Positions 15,501 through 23,319 of a DNA stretch of 33,356 nucleotides are shown piece by piece. The stretch comes from Flavobacteriia bacterium. GTDB taxonomy: Bacteria; Bacteroidota; Bacteroidia; Flavobacteriales_D; Crocinitomicaceae. The stretch's first letter is position 1. The number at the start of each line of letters is the position of its first letter. A program made the translations under genes and the position numbers. The DNA is taken from contig CANGOF010000020.1 in NCBI GenBank assembly GCA_947455515.1, positions 1 to 33,356 of the forward strand, read 5' to 3'. The notes under the pieces are model-generated. The model was given only the letters and a program-made list of their open reading frames with translations, did no database searches and was not told where the DNA came from.

Positions 15501-18369
15501 AAAAGAAGACATCGAAGGATTAAGCATTGAAGTTTCTCTTGTACGTGACAATGAAGTATATACTGCATCTCACGACTTTCGTATTTCACAGATTACCAGA
15601 ACTATCAAATTGAAATTGGAATCTATAAGAGATTATTTAAAACCTGGTAATAAAGAAAAATGGATATTAAGTACTGAAAGTAAATCCACATTATCTAAAG
15701 AAGTAGTAGCAACATTGACTGATGCTTCTTTGGATAAAATTGAAAGTTCAAATTGGGAAGTTTATTTCCCTTACAATGGAGATTATGTGTACAATATTTT
15801 TCATGAATCGAATAGAAGTAGAGGTGATGAAATGGAGTTTCTTAATACAGAAGTTTGGAGTGATGGTATATATTGTTATAGAAATTTCAAAAATGAACTC
15901 CGTTGTGTAGGAGCAATCCGAAATGGGATTTATATTTCTTCAAAATCTTCTATTTCATCTAACTATTCTTTCAGATCTCTTTCTTGCCCAAGTTTTGGAG
16001 GCGGAAGTGGTAGAGCAGGATGGTCCGATGATGAAGAATTTAATTTAGAAAAACTAGTAGCATTTCCTCCTCCTGTTATCGTAGGTAGCGAAGTTGATTC
16101 TCCCTCAAAATCTGAGACCTCCAACAAAACTAAATCCACCCCCCGCTCCAACTTCAACGAAACTGCCTTCTTCTACCCTAACCTCTACGCTGACAAAGAT
16201 GGAAAATTCTCCTTTGAGTTCACCCTACCCGATGCATTAACGACTTGGAAATTTAGAGCGCTTGCCCACGACAAAGAAATGAACATGGGGCAACTAGAAG
16301 AATTCTTCATCGCGCAAAAAGAATTGATGGTGCAACCCAATGCTCCGCGTTTTTTCCGCGCTGGAGATACCTTGGAATTTTCTGCAAATGTGGTCAACGT
16401 ATCGGATAAGAACTTGCCTGTAAGAGTTTCGTTGGAATGGTTTAATCCTTTCACCAACGAAGTTATTCCAGAAGTGTTTGGGAAAATGGAAACACAAAAC
16501 ATACAACTCAACGCGAAACAGAGTCAAACGGTTTCTTGGAAATTGTCCATCCCTAAAAACGGTTTAGACCTTATCGCATACCGCATTAAAGCAAGTTCGG
16601 AATCGTTTACGGACAGCGAAGAAAAAGCCTTCCCTATCTTGAGTAACCGTGTTTTTGTTACCGAAGCATTACCCATCACCATCGAAGAAAAAGGGAATTA
16701 CACCTTTACGTTGGATAAACTTGCTACATCCACTTCTACTACCAAACAACACGAAAATTTAGTGTTTGACTACGCCTCTAATCCTATTTGGTCGGTCGTG
16801 AAAACCCTACCTGCTGCAAGTAAGGTTAACTACCCTAGTTCGGATGCCTTGTTTCACGCGTATTACACCAATGTCTTAGGAAGTAAAGTTCTAGCAAATA
16901 ATCCAGCAATCAAACAGATGATTGCTCATTGGAATGTAGGCGCTTCCGAATTGACTAATCCAACGATTGCGAATTCTGTGGATCTTACGGAAACACCATG
17001 GGTGAATGCAGCTAAATCAGAAAGTGAACAACGTAAAGAAATTGCATTCTTCTTGGAAGAAAACAACCTTGCCAACCAACAAAAAACCTACCTCGAACAA
17101 TTGTTCCAACAACGAAATATGGATGGCGCATGGCCTTGGTTTGCAGGTGGTCAAGCAAGCGCTTACATTACGAACGACATCGTGTTTGGTTTTGCGCAGT
17201 TAAACGAACGACCAGCAGAATTAAATGCATCGTTGAATTACCTGAATAATTATTACACATACGAATTCAAAAAACATACAGCGACAGAAAATAACCAACG
17301 CAACTGGCTTTCAGAACAAGAACTTCAGTGGTTGTACATTCAAGCAGTTTACCAATTACCTGCCAACGAATTCACAACATTATTGGCTAAAACACTCGCT
17401 AAAAACTGGACTTCATTAAGTTTAAAACAACAGGCGATTGCAGGAATGTACTTAGTAAAAACAGGAGATAAAATCTTCGCAACTAAAATCGCGGCGTCCA
17501 TCCAAAACCGGGCAACCAAACGAAAAAATACAGGAACCTACTGGAATGAAAAATACTATTCTAACGCAGAATCCATCGAAACTCAAGCGTACATCTTAGA
17601 CTTTTTCACAGCACTTGGTCGAGAAAAACCCCTCTTGAATTCCATCCAACTGAGCTTACTCAATAAAAAAAGAGGACAATTATGGGAAAATTCGAGTACC
17701 ACAGCTCGTGTCGTTCATGCATTGATATCTGTACCGGCAACTGATTTTAGTACTAAAAGTTCAGCGATAATCCGTATTGGAAATGAGACAATCACGAAAG
17801 CAACAAATGAGGTCGGAGAACTTACACAAACTTGGACCAAAAAAGAGATTACCCCAGCTTTAGGGAATGTTGTCATAGACCAAAATGCGGAAACACCAAG
17901 TTTTGGTTCTCTTACCTATTCCTATACCGAAAACATCGAACACGTAACGAATAGTACAACCGGTCTAGTGCTTACCAAAGAAATCTACCTCATCCAAGGC
18001 GACCAAGAAATCTTAGTCACTCCAACTACGAAACTAAAAGTGGGAGATCAATTACGTATTTACCTGAAGGTCTCGAGTGATCGCAGAATCGACTTTGTGC
18101 ACGTCAAAGACCTAAAAGCTGCAGGAATGGAAAATGTAAACCAACTTTCCAATTATGGTTATGGTAAAAACGTTTCTTACTATACAACGCCATACGACAA
18201 CCGAACATCGTTTTTCATCGAACACCTTCCCAAAGGGAAATCAAGTGTGAGTTACGATGTACGTCTAACACACAAAGGAACACAATCGATTGGTTATGCG
18301 TTGGTAGAATGTTTGTACGCCCTAGAATTTAGAGGGAATACGAGTGGGATGAAGTTAATTATAGAGTAA
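12589..18369 (+). CDS. Alpha-2-macroglobulin-like protein, thioester apparently lost
   Basis: Exported giant of 1926 residues with a signal peptide (MKNLILFVLLFSITTLFAQ) and no lipobox Cys, so probably periplasmic or secreted rather than a lipoprotein. A helical N-terminal region (about 20-330) precedes macroglobulin domains: YKAENGNGILHILDLKTG near 470, LTDRAIYRPGQKVYFKI near 555, FKVEEYKRPTFYIENQI near 650. A low-complexity, bait-like segment (SCPSFGGGSGRAGWSDDEE) lies near 1135-1155. The A2M core starts near 1185 (ETAFFYPNLYADKDGKFSF), then the thioester-type helical domain (MDGAWPWFAGGQ near 1510) and a last macroglobulin domain. Where the family has CxEQ this protein has S1417-S-D-A, so covalent trapping is unlikely. 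Bacterial relatives are thought to guard the envelope against proteases. Base composition changes near 16100. Confidence 0.85.
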   Translation: MKNLILFVLLFSITTLFAQQKKATPNSASWDQFEKLNEDGLYKDALNLLTTILDQAIKKNNSADFQKALNKYVDLVPNALLENDEKLALLNQLEHKIDQTKVPLNNIGHLFLANLYNQFYYQWELDEEFKLEINKEIITNHYQGVHYHYKKALLHFEDLINYDAIGIHTLYESDSFDIISQPTLLNYYLPKIKARFNNLNYKDTTLFYQTENLAKYSTDTILSLFQSLESFHLKNNQYYAYVETVFNRIEFITSNTNYNRTKYIPNLNWLIENLKNIPAVLKVIVKQAGQLNELGYLYDWKENPIVKNKNEQAIKLVEAGCQKYPTSLYYHQAQQFIYDIKNPLFEAQLNGKTFLNESNLLSITYKNIDSVHLSVFHIDKISYDTSKNFLKAYQLRKIHQKILKLDKNGLYNEHTKDFILPAWKETGKFLVMISENETVTNRIISEDSINSYMKFSYVFVDIHDFTVLYKAENGNGILHILDLKTGNPIKNTRIEIWDEALKDVKKYVSNKQGECIFPIDSSRIHWKVFYKNDSLEKKLIKKLNVNDEKIYFSILTDRAIYRPGQKVYFKIFAFKNTYPLITSSISTDINIKITDSEGKEIYVSTDNIKTNEFGTYSSSFMLPKNNLQLGDYDFQVSHSKSENESSTQFKVEEYKRPTFYIENQIKENQISFGDTINIIGKAVSFSGYPISKAKVKISIACNSNILSGKKQLDTLLYSDINGLYSYRFITNKNSDLGGEYLRININVTNTIGETQTNNFSKEIGFLYNPWSNNITDTEIFTHNHDIFTFNLNEKPKEITPFHLTILRKKSTNRILNNTWEESEFKAFTRSEFKNQFPNDVYFDDEIIESEYDTISQFIKNIGDSINFQEVTKSLPGNYKLLMYYINFKGDTIKNEDYLTSIDIQKSKNQHNDEIWISQLIDNVELGSKLPILIGTNYTNQYMHFRIYRKDRLILSDFLRIDKRKIIYYTIQKEDIEGLSIEVSLVRDNEVYTASHDFRISQITRTIKLKLESIRDYLKPGNKEKWILSTESKSTLSKEVVATLTDASLDKIESSNWEVYFPYNGDYVYNIFHESNRSRGDEMEFLNTEVWSDGIYCYRNFKNELRCVGAIRNGIYISSKSSISSNYSFRSLSCPSFGGGSGRAGWSDDEEFNLEKLVAFPPPVIVGSEVDSPSKSETSNKTKSTPRSNFNETAFFYPNLYADKDGKFSFEFTLPDALTTWKFRALAHDKEMNMGQLEEFFIAQKELMVQPNAPRFFRAGDTLEFSANVVNVSDKNLPVRVSLEWFNPFTNEVIPEVFGKMETQNIQLNAKQSQTVSWKLSIPKNGLDLIAYRIKASSESFTDSEEKAFPILSNRVFVTEALPITIEEKGNYTFTLDKLATSTSTTKQHENLVFDYASNPIWSVVKTLPAASKVNYPSSDALFHAYYTNVLGSKVLANNPAIKQMIAHWNVGASELTNPTIANSVDLTETPWVNAAKSESEQRKEIAFFLEENNLANQQKTYLEQLFQQRNMDGAWPWFAGGQASAYITNDIVFGFAQLNERPAELNASLNYLNNYYTYEFKKHTATENNQRNWLSEQELQWLYIQAVYQLPANEFTTLLAKTLAKNWTSLSLKQQAIAGMYLVKTGDKIFATKIAASIQNRATKRKNTGTYWNEKYYSNAESIETQAYILDFFTALGREKPLLNSIQLSLLNKKRGQLWENSSTTARVVHALISVPATDFSTKSSAIIRIGNETITKATNEVGELTQTWTKKEITPALGNVVIDQNAETPSFGSLTYSYTENIEHVTNSTTGLVLTKEIYLIQGDQEILVTPTTKLKVGDQLRIYLKVSSDRRIDFVHVKDLKAAGMENVNQLSNYGYGKNVSYYTTPYDNRTSFFIEHLPKGKSSVSYDVRLTHKGTQSIGYALVECLYALEFRGNTSGMKLIIE

Positions 18370-18374
18370 CAAAA

Positions 18375-18404
18375 AAGGCATATAAAATAAATCTTATATG
18401 CCTT
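18375..18404 (-). terminator. Intrinsic terminator of glyQS between convergent genes
   Basis: Perfect 11-base-pair stem AAGGCATATAA (18375-18385) and TTATATGCCTT (18394-18404) with an 8-base loop. On the minus strand the stem is followed directly by a T-run (complement of 18371-18376), so it fits a factor-independent terminator for the synthetase gene. It may also end the rightward alpha-2-macroglobulin transcript, but lacks a T-run in that direction. Confidence 0.78.
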
Positions 18405-18430
18405 ATATGGTTTCTAATCGAGTATTCTTC

Positions 18431-19972
18431 TTACAATCCCTGTAACAGATTTCTCAAATTTACTTTTTTATCAATCAATCCGTGTAATTCAGAAATGTTC
18501 ACACGAACTTGTTGCATCGTATCTCTATCTCTAACTGTCACCGTATTATTTTCCATCGTTTCATGATCCACCATCACACAGAACGGCGTTCCAATCGCAT
18601 CTTGACGACGGTAACGTTTTCCTGGAGAATCTTTCTCATCATACTGACATTGGAAATCAAATTTCAAATTGTCAAAAATTTCACGCGCTTTTTCTGGTAA
18701 ACCATCCTTACGTGTCAATGGCATAATCGCCACTTTGTAAGGTGCTAATGCATGCGGTAATGCAAGAACAACACGTTCCGATCCATCTTCTAGTTTTTCT
18801 GTGTTTAGAGAATTACTCATCACTGCTAAAAACATACGATCAAGTCCTACTGAGGTCTCAACTACATATGGAACATAACTTTCATTTAACTCTGGATCGA
18901 AGAATTGTAATTTCTTACCTGAGAATTGTTCGTGTTGTTTTAAATCGAAATCGGTACGCGAGTGAATTCCTTCCAATTCTTTGAATCCCATTGGGAAATC
19001 AAATTCGATATCGCACGCAGCATTTGCATAGTGTGCTAATTTGATATGGTCGTGTAAACGGTAAGCTTCATCGCCTAAACCTAAAGCTTTGTGCCATTTC
19101 ACACGCGTTTCTTTCCAGTATTCGTACCATTTCATTTCTTCCCCTGGACGTACAAAGAATTGCATCTCCATTTGTTCAAACTCACGCATACGGAAAATGA
19201 ATTGTCTAGCAACGATTTCATTACGGAATGCTTTTCCAATTTGAGCGATCCCAAACGGAATTTTCATTCTACCTGATTTTTGCACGTTTAAGAAATTTAC
19301 GAAAATACCTTGCGCTGTTTCAGGGCGTAAATAGATCGTCGCTGCATCTCCAGCAACCGAACCTAATTCGGTAGAGAACATCAAGTTGAATTGACGAACT
19401 TCCGTCCAATTTTTAGACCCGCTAATCGGACACACAATTTCTAAGTCAACAATCAATTGCTGTACACCTACCAAATCATTATTTTCTAAAGTCGTACGCA
19501 TACGATCTTCGATTTCCGTGATTTTTTGAGCGTTGCGTAATACATTAGGATTGGTAGCAACAAATTGTTCTTTGTCGAATGCATCTCCGAATTTCTTAGA
19601 AGCTTTTTCAACCTCTTTATTGATTTTCTGACGAATTTTTTCGATGTGTTCTTCGATTAATACGTCTGCTCTGTATCGTTTTTTTGAATCTTTATTATCA
19701 ATCAATGGATCATTAAACGCATCCACGTGACCAGAAGCTTTCCAAGTGGTTGGATGCATGAAAATTGCAGAATCAATTCCTACAATGTTTTCGTGCATTT
19801 GCGTCATGGATTTCCACCAATAGGTTTTGATGTTGTTTTTTAATTCAGAACCCAACTGACCATAGTCGTAAGTAGCTGCTAATCCATCATATATTTCGGA
19901 GGATGGGAATACATATCCATACTCTTTCGCGTGGGAAATTACTTCCTTTAATTTGTCTTCTTTTTGTTCCAT
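18431..19972 (-). CDS. glyQS: Glycyl-tRNA synthetase, homodimer type
   Basis: Class II aminoacyl-tRNA synthetase that charges tRNA-Gly in the cytoplasm; 513 residues in one chain, the alpha2 type shared with archaea and eukaryotes, not the split GlyQ/GlyS type. Motif 1 region: ATYDYGQLGSELKNNI near residue 30. Motif 2: RPETAQGIFVNF, then GIAQIGKAFRNE. Motif 3: VETSVGLDRMFLAVM, with the anticodon-binding domain after it (PYKVAIMPLTRKDG, GKRYRRQDAIGTPFC). The start at 19972 is the only good Met before the conserved KLKEVISHAKEYGYVFPSSE. A strong terminator follows the stop. Often annotated glyS in genome pipelines. Confidence 0.96.
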   Translation of the reverse strand: MEQKEDKLKEVISHAKEYGYVFPSSEIYDGLAATYDYGQLGSELKNNIKTYWWKSMTQMHENIVGIDSAIFMHPTTWKASGHVDAFNDPLIDNKDSKKRYRADVLIEEHIEKIRQKINKEVEKASKKFGDAFDKEQFVATNPNVLRNAQKITEIEDRMRTTLENNDLVGVQQLIVDLEIVCPISGSKNWTEVRQFNLMFSTELGSVAGDAATIYLRPETAQGIFVNFLNVQKSGRMKIPFGIAQIGKAFRNEIVARQFIFRMREFEQMEMQFFVRPGEEMKWYEYWKETRVKWHKALGLGDEAYRLHDHIKLAHYANAACDIEFDFPMGFKELEGIHSRTDFDLKQHEQFSGKKLQFFDPELNESYVPYVVETSVGLDRMFLAVMSNSLNTEKLEDGSERVVLALPHALAPYKVAIMPLTRKDGLPEKAREIFDNLKFDFQCQYDEKDSPGKRYRRQDAIGTPFCVMVDHETMENNTVTVRDRDTMQQVRVNISELHGLIDKKVNLRNLLQGL

Positions 19973-20078
19973 GTTACAAAAGTAAAAGAAGTAAGAAAAC
20001 TATTGTGACCTAAAAGTTAATTTTATTCAAAAAAAGCGAACAACTTGAAGCATACAAACTCAGTCCTGAATTAATTAT

Positions 20079-20086
20079 TAAATTTG
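20079..20086 (+). promoter_or_regulatory. Candidate -7 promoter element of the prolyl isomerase gene run
   Basis: TAAATTTG, an exact match to TAnnTTTG, 20 bases before the ATG at 20107. No TTG lies at the expected -33 spacing, so confidence is limited. Confidence 0.42.
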
Positions 20087-20106
20087 TTGTGAATAAATAA
20101 TAAATT

Positions 20107-20832
20107 ATGAAAAAAATAATTTTAAGCGCATCTATTTTGTTACTTTCTTATGTCTCAATAGCGCAAGCACCAGCTAAAAAAGCAGTAGTTAGTACATCTA
20201 ATGCAGATCATCATGTAGTTTTAAAAAATCAGTTGGATAGTGTATCGTATTTGATAGGCAGAATTTTAGGTGAAAACGTTCTTCGAGACTTACCTAAAGG
20301 AAATAAGGAATTAATAATCAAAGGTCTTGCAGACAGATTGAATGATAAAGCAAGTTTGTGTAGTGATCCAAATAACAAAACGTTAAGTGCTTACTTCCAA
20401 AAATTGGAAGCAGAGAAAAAAGCGGAAGCTGCAAAAGACGGAATGAAAGCACGAGAAGAAGGAATTGTATTTTTAAATAACAATAAAACCAAACCTAACG
20501 TACAAACAACACCAAGTGGTTTACAATACCAAGTAGTTGTTATGGGTACCGGTGAAAAACCAAAAGCTACTGATCAAGTAACTGTTCATTACCATGGTAC
20601 AACGATTGATGGTAAAGTATTTGATAGTTCAGTTCAACGTGGAGAAGCTGCAACATTTGGTTTAAATCAAGTAATTAAAGGATGGACAGAAGGGTTACAA
20701 TTGATGCCTGCAGGTTCCAAATTTATTTTTTACATTCCTCAAGAATTGGCTTATGGTGAAAACTCTCCTTCAGAAGCAATTAAGCCTTATTCTGTATTAA
20801 TTTTCGAAGTAGAATTAATTAAAGTAAACTAA
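20107..20832 (+). CDS. Secreted FKBP-type peptidyl-prolyl isomerase (FkpA/Mip-like)
   Basis: Envelope protein-folding enzyme of 241 residues. A signal peptide (MKKIILSASILLLSYVSIAQ) is followed by a helical dimerisation-type N-terminal domain (about 35-130: DSVSYLIGRILGENVLRDL, KKAEAAKDGMKAREEG) and then one FKBP domain (about 138-241). The FKBP active-site residues are all present: Y in VHYHGT, D in VFDSS, F in ATFGL, V-I-x-x-W in VIKGWTEG, Y in LAYGEN and F in LIFEVEL, so catalysis is expected. The order matches FkpA/Mip isomerases. The cyclophilin-FKBP gene starts 5 bases downstream of its stop, so the two form an operon. Confidence 0.9.
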   Translation: MKKIILSASILLLSYVSIAQAPAKKAVVSTSNADHHVVLKNQLDSVSYLIGRILGENVLRDLPKGNKELIIKGLADRLNDKASLCSDPNNKTLSAYFQKLEAEKKAEAAKDGMKAREEGIVFLNNNKTKPNVQTTPSGLQYQVVVMGTGEKPKATDQVTVHYHGTTIDGKVFDSSVQRGEAATFGLNQVIKGWTEGLQLMPAGSKFIFYIPQELAYGENSPSEAIKPYSVLIFEVELIKVN

Positions 20833-20837
20833 TTCCT

Positions 20838-21884
20838 ATGAAATTAACGGCATTACTTTTTGTCAGTTTATTCTTTTCTTTTATTCTAAATGCGCAAAAT
20901 TTAGAGGATGGATTATATGCAAAATTTGAAACAACGAAAGGAGAAATACTAATTAAATTAGAAGATAAAAAAGCACCACAAACAGTTGCTAATTTTGTCG
21001 GTTTAGCAGAAGGAAATTATGTTTTCGCTGGTAAAACTTTTACAAAACCTTTTTACGACAGTTTAAAATTTCACCGAGTAATTGCAAACTTCATGATCCA
21101 AGGTGGTTGTCCGCTTGGAACTGGTAGCGGTGATCCAGGATATAAATTTCATGATGAATTTGATCCTTCTTTAAAACATTCTGGTCCTGGTATTTTATCG
21201 ATGGCAAACTCTGGACCGAATACAAATGGGAGTCAATTTTTCATTACGCACGTTGCAACACCTTGGTTAGATAATAAACATTCTGTTTTTGGCCATGTAG
21301 TTCAAGGACAAGATGTAGTGAATAAAATCGTTCAAAATGATTTGATTTTACATGTAAAAATACTCCGTATTGGTCATGCTTATAAAAACTATAATGCAAC
21401 CAAAGCAATTGAAGAAAAAAGAGCGGTACATACACGAAACGTATTAGACTCTGCGTTACACTATTTTCCAAATGCAAAACAATTACCTTCTGGTTTAACC
21501 TATATTATCGAAGGTAAATTGAAAGGAATGAAACCAAAAGCTGGAGATACTTTAGTAGTACATTATACTGGATATTTATTAAATGGAGAAAAATTTGAAT
21601 CTTCTAGAGATGGAGAAGCAAGTCCTCTCACATTTGTATACAAAGTTCAAGGGATGATTCCAGGTTTTGATGAAGGAGTAGGTATGCTAATCAAAGGGGC
21701 TAAAGGGCGATTTTATTTACCCTATTATTTAGCTTATGGTCACCGTCATTCTGGACCAATAAAAGCATATTCAGATTTAATCTTCGAATTGGAGTTAGTG
21801 GACATCAAACCTGTAGTAAACGAAGTTGTAATTCCTAAAAAATGGTATCAAAAAATATTTTCTCGTCATACAAAACAATCCTAA
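20838..21884 (+). CDS. Secreted dual prolyl isomerase: cyclophilin fused to FKBP
   Basis: 348 residues with signal peptide (MKLTALLFVSLFFSFILNAQ). Cyclophilin domain at about 25-178 with its catalytic residues: FHRVIANFMIQGG (Arg, Phe, Met, Gln), NGSQFFIT and TPWLDNKHSVFG (Trp, His). After a charged helical linker comes an FKBP domain at about 213-325: VVHYTGYLLNGEKFESS, IPGFDEGVGML, LAYG, LIFELEL. In the FKBP half the usual Asp of FDSS is Glu and the pocket-floor Trp is Phe, so activity or ligand binding may be altered; the cyclophilin half looks fully active. Fusions of the two isomerase families are known but rare. Translation of the next gene starts inside this one (43-base overlap). Confidence 0.9.
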   Translation: MKLTALLFVSLFFSFILNAQNLEDGLYAKFETTKGEILIKLEDKKAPQTVANFVGLAEGNYVFAGKTFTKPFYDSLKFHRVIANFMIQGGCPLGTGSGDPGYKFHDEFDPSLKHSGPGILSMANSGPNTNGSQFFITHVATPWLDNKHSVFGHVVQGQDVVNKIVQNDLILHVKILRIGHAYKNYNATKAIEEKRAVHTRNVLDSALHYFPNAKQLPSGLTYIIEGKLKGMKPKAGDTLVVHYTGYLLNGEKFESSRDGEASPLTFVYKVQGMIPGFDEGVGMLIKGAKGRFYLPYYLAYGHRHSGPIKAYSDLIFELELVDIKPVVNEVVIPKKWYQKIFSRHTKQS

Positions 21885-23311
21885 TTGTTGGATTAATTTT
21901 TCGTCTAATAGCAGCTGTTTTTTCAGAAGGCTATGGAATGCATGACGATCATTTTTTAACGATTGAAGCATCCTCTTCTTGGGCAAATAATTACGATTAC
22001 AATCATTGGCTTCCATGGTCGGAAGGAAGTTCAGGTAAACCAGAAGGCCATAGCTTTACCTATGTAGGTTTAAATTATTTATTCTTTGCCTCTTGTAAGT
22101 TTTTTGGGATTAGCGACCCAAAAATATTAATGATTTTAAACCGAATTCTTCATGCATTTTTATCCATTTTTGTAGTATACTTTGGAATTAAAATCACCGA
22201 AAAACTTTCCAATAGAAAAAATGCACTAACTGCAGGTTGGTTGTTAGCCCTATTATGGTTAATGCCATTCATGTCTGTTAGAAATTTAGTGGAAATGGTA
22301 GCAATACCTTTTTTAATGTGTGGAATTTGGTTTTTAATTCGCAAAGATAAAACCACAACGAGAAATTTACTCTATGCAGGAATAATGTGTGGATTAGCAA
22401 TTTCATTTCGATATCAGATTGGCATATTTTCAGTTGGAATTGTAACCTATTATTTATTTAAGAAATCGTGGCGTTCTATTTTCTATTTTAGTTTAGGAAA
22501 TTTAATCACCTTCTTTATAACGCAAGGAATCGTTGATTTTTACATTTGGGGATATCCATTTGCAGAGTTTTGGAGTTATGTAACCTACAATATGAACGAG
22601 GGAACCAAATACCTGCCAAACACGAATTACTTCATGTACTTCTACGTATTATTTGGCGTTTTATTTTTTCCTTTTGGATTATTAGTTGGTATTGGATTTT
22701 TTAGAAGTTATAAAAATTCCATGTTACTATTTCTTCCAACTCTTTTCTTTTTATTGTTTCATACATTTTATCCAAACAGACAAGAACGTTTTATTTTGTC
22801 TATACTTCCATTTTTTATCATACTTGGCGTAATTGGTTACGAGAAGTTAAAGGAAAAGAATTTTTGGAGAAAAAGTTGGAATGTTTCCCTTAAAATATTT
22901 TGGGGTTTAAACCTATTCTTGGTTTGTTTTTTCTCTATAATTTCGACTAAATATTCTAGAATTTCCGCGATGTATTCGCTTTACAATTTCCCAAAATCAA
23001 ATCCAACTATATTAGTAGAGGGTTCTGGTGATGCAGAAGTTTCCATGATGCCTAAATTTTACGCAAATAAGTGGCATACCTCTTTCATTGAAAAGAAAGT
23101 ACTGGAAAAAGATTCAATTCAACCAGCAATTGATTTTATATTCTTTGCAGGGAAAGGAAATTTAAACCAACGAATTGCATTTTATAAAGCGCAGTATCCT
23201 GATTTAACATTATACAAGGTTTGTGAACCAAGTTTGATTGATAAAATAGTTCATAATTTGAACCCAAGAAATGTGAATGAGTACATTGAAGTTTGGAGGG
23301 TTCATAAATAA
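21842..23311 (+). CDS. GT-C membrane glycosyltransferase, ALG9/PIG-B (GT22)-like
   Basis: Integral membrane protein of 489 residues with about ten hydrophobic helices between residues 11 and 370 and a soluble tail. The first loop carries the acidic pair of GT-C enzymes (GYGMHDDHFLTIE near residue 32). A late loop reads HTFYPNRQERFILSILPFF near residue 306, close to the HKEERF signature of GT22 mannosyltransferases. It should move a sugar from a polyprenyl-phosphate donor on the outer face of the inner membrane; donor and acceptor are unknown. The start overlaps the isomerase gene by 43 bases; the next Met (residue 33) would remove the first helix, so I keep it. The GT-deacetylase fusion follows 8 bases after the stop, suggesting joint work on a surface glycan. 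Confidence 0.78.
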   Translation: MVSKNIFSSYKTILIVGLIFRLIAAVFSEGYGMHDDHFLTIEASSSWANNYDYNHWLPWSEGSSGKPEGHSFTYVGLNYLFFASCKFFGISDPKILMILNRILHAFLSIFVVYFGIKITEKLSNRKNALTAGWLLALLWLMPFMSVRNLVEMVAIPFLMCGIWFLIRKDKTTTRNLLYAGIMCGLAISFRYQIGIFSVGIVTYYLFKKSWRSIFYFSLGNLITFFITQGIVDFYIWGYPFAEFWSYVTYNMNEGTKYLPNTNYFMYFYVLFGVLFFPFGLLVGIGFFRSYKNSMLLFLPTLFFLLFHTFYPNRQERFILSILPFFIILGVIGYEKLKEKNFWRKSWNVSLKIFWGLNLFLVCFFSIISTKYSRISAMYSLYNFPKSNPTILVEGSGDAEVSMMPKFYANKWHTSFIEKKVLEKDSIQPAIDFIFFAGKGNLNQRIAFYKAQYPDLTLYKVCEPSLIDKIVHNLNPRNVNEYIEVWRVHK

Positions 23312-23319
23312 AGTATTAC

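Noticed and set aside
16185-16511. Antisense frames inside the alpha-2-macroglobulin core
   Set aside because: Codons of the forward frame explain the sequence; the reverse products look random.
19977-19984. TACTTTTG on the minus strand just before glyQS as a promoter
   Set aside because: It matches TAnnTTTG but is only 4 bases from the ATG, which would leave a leaderless or truncated transcript.
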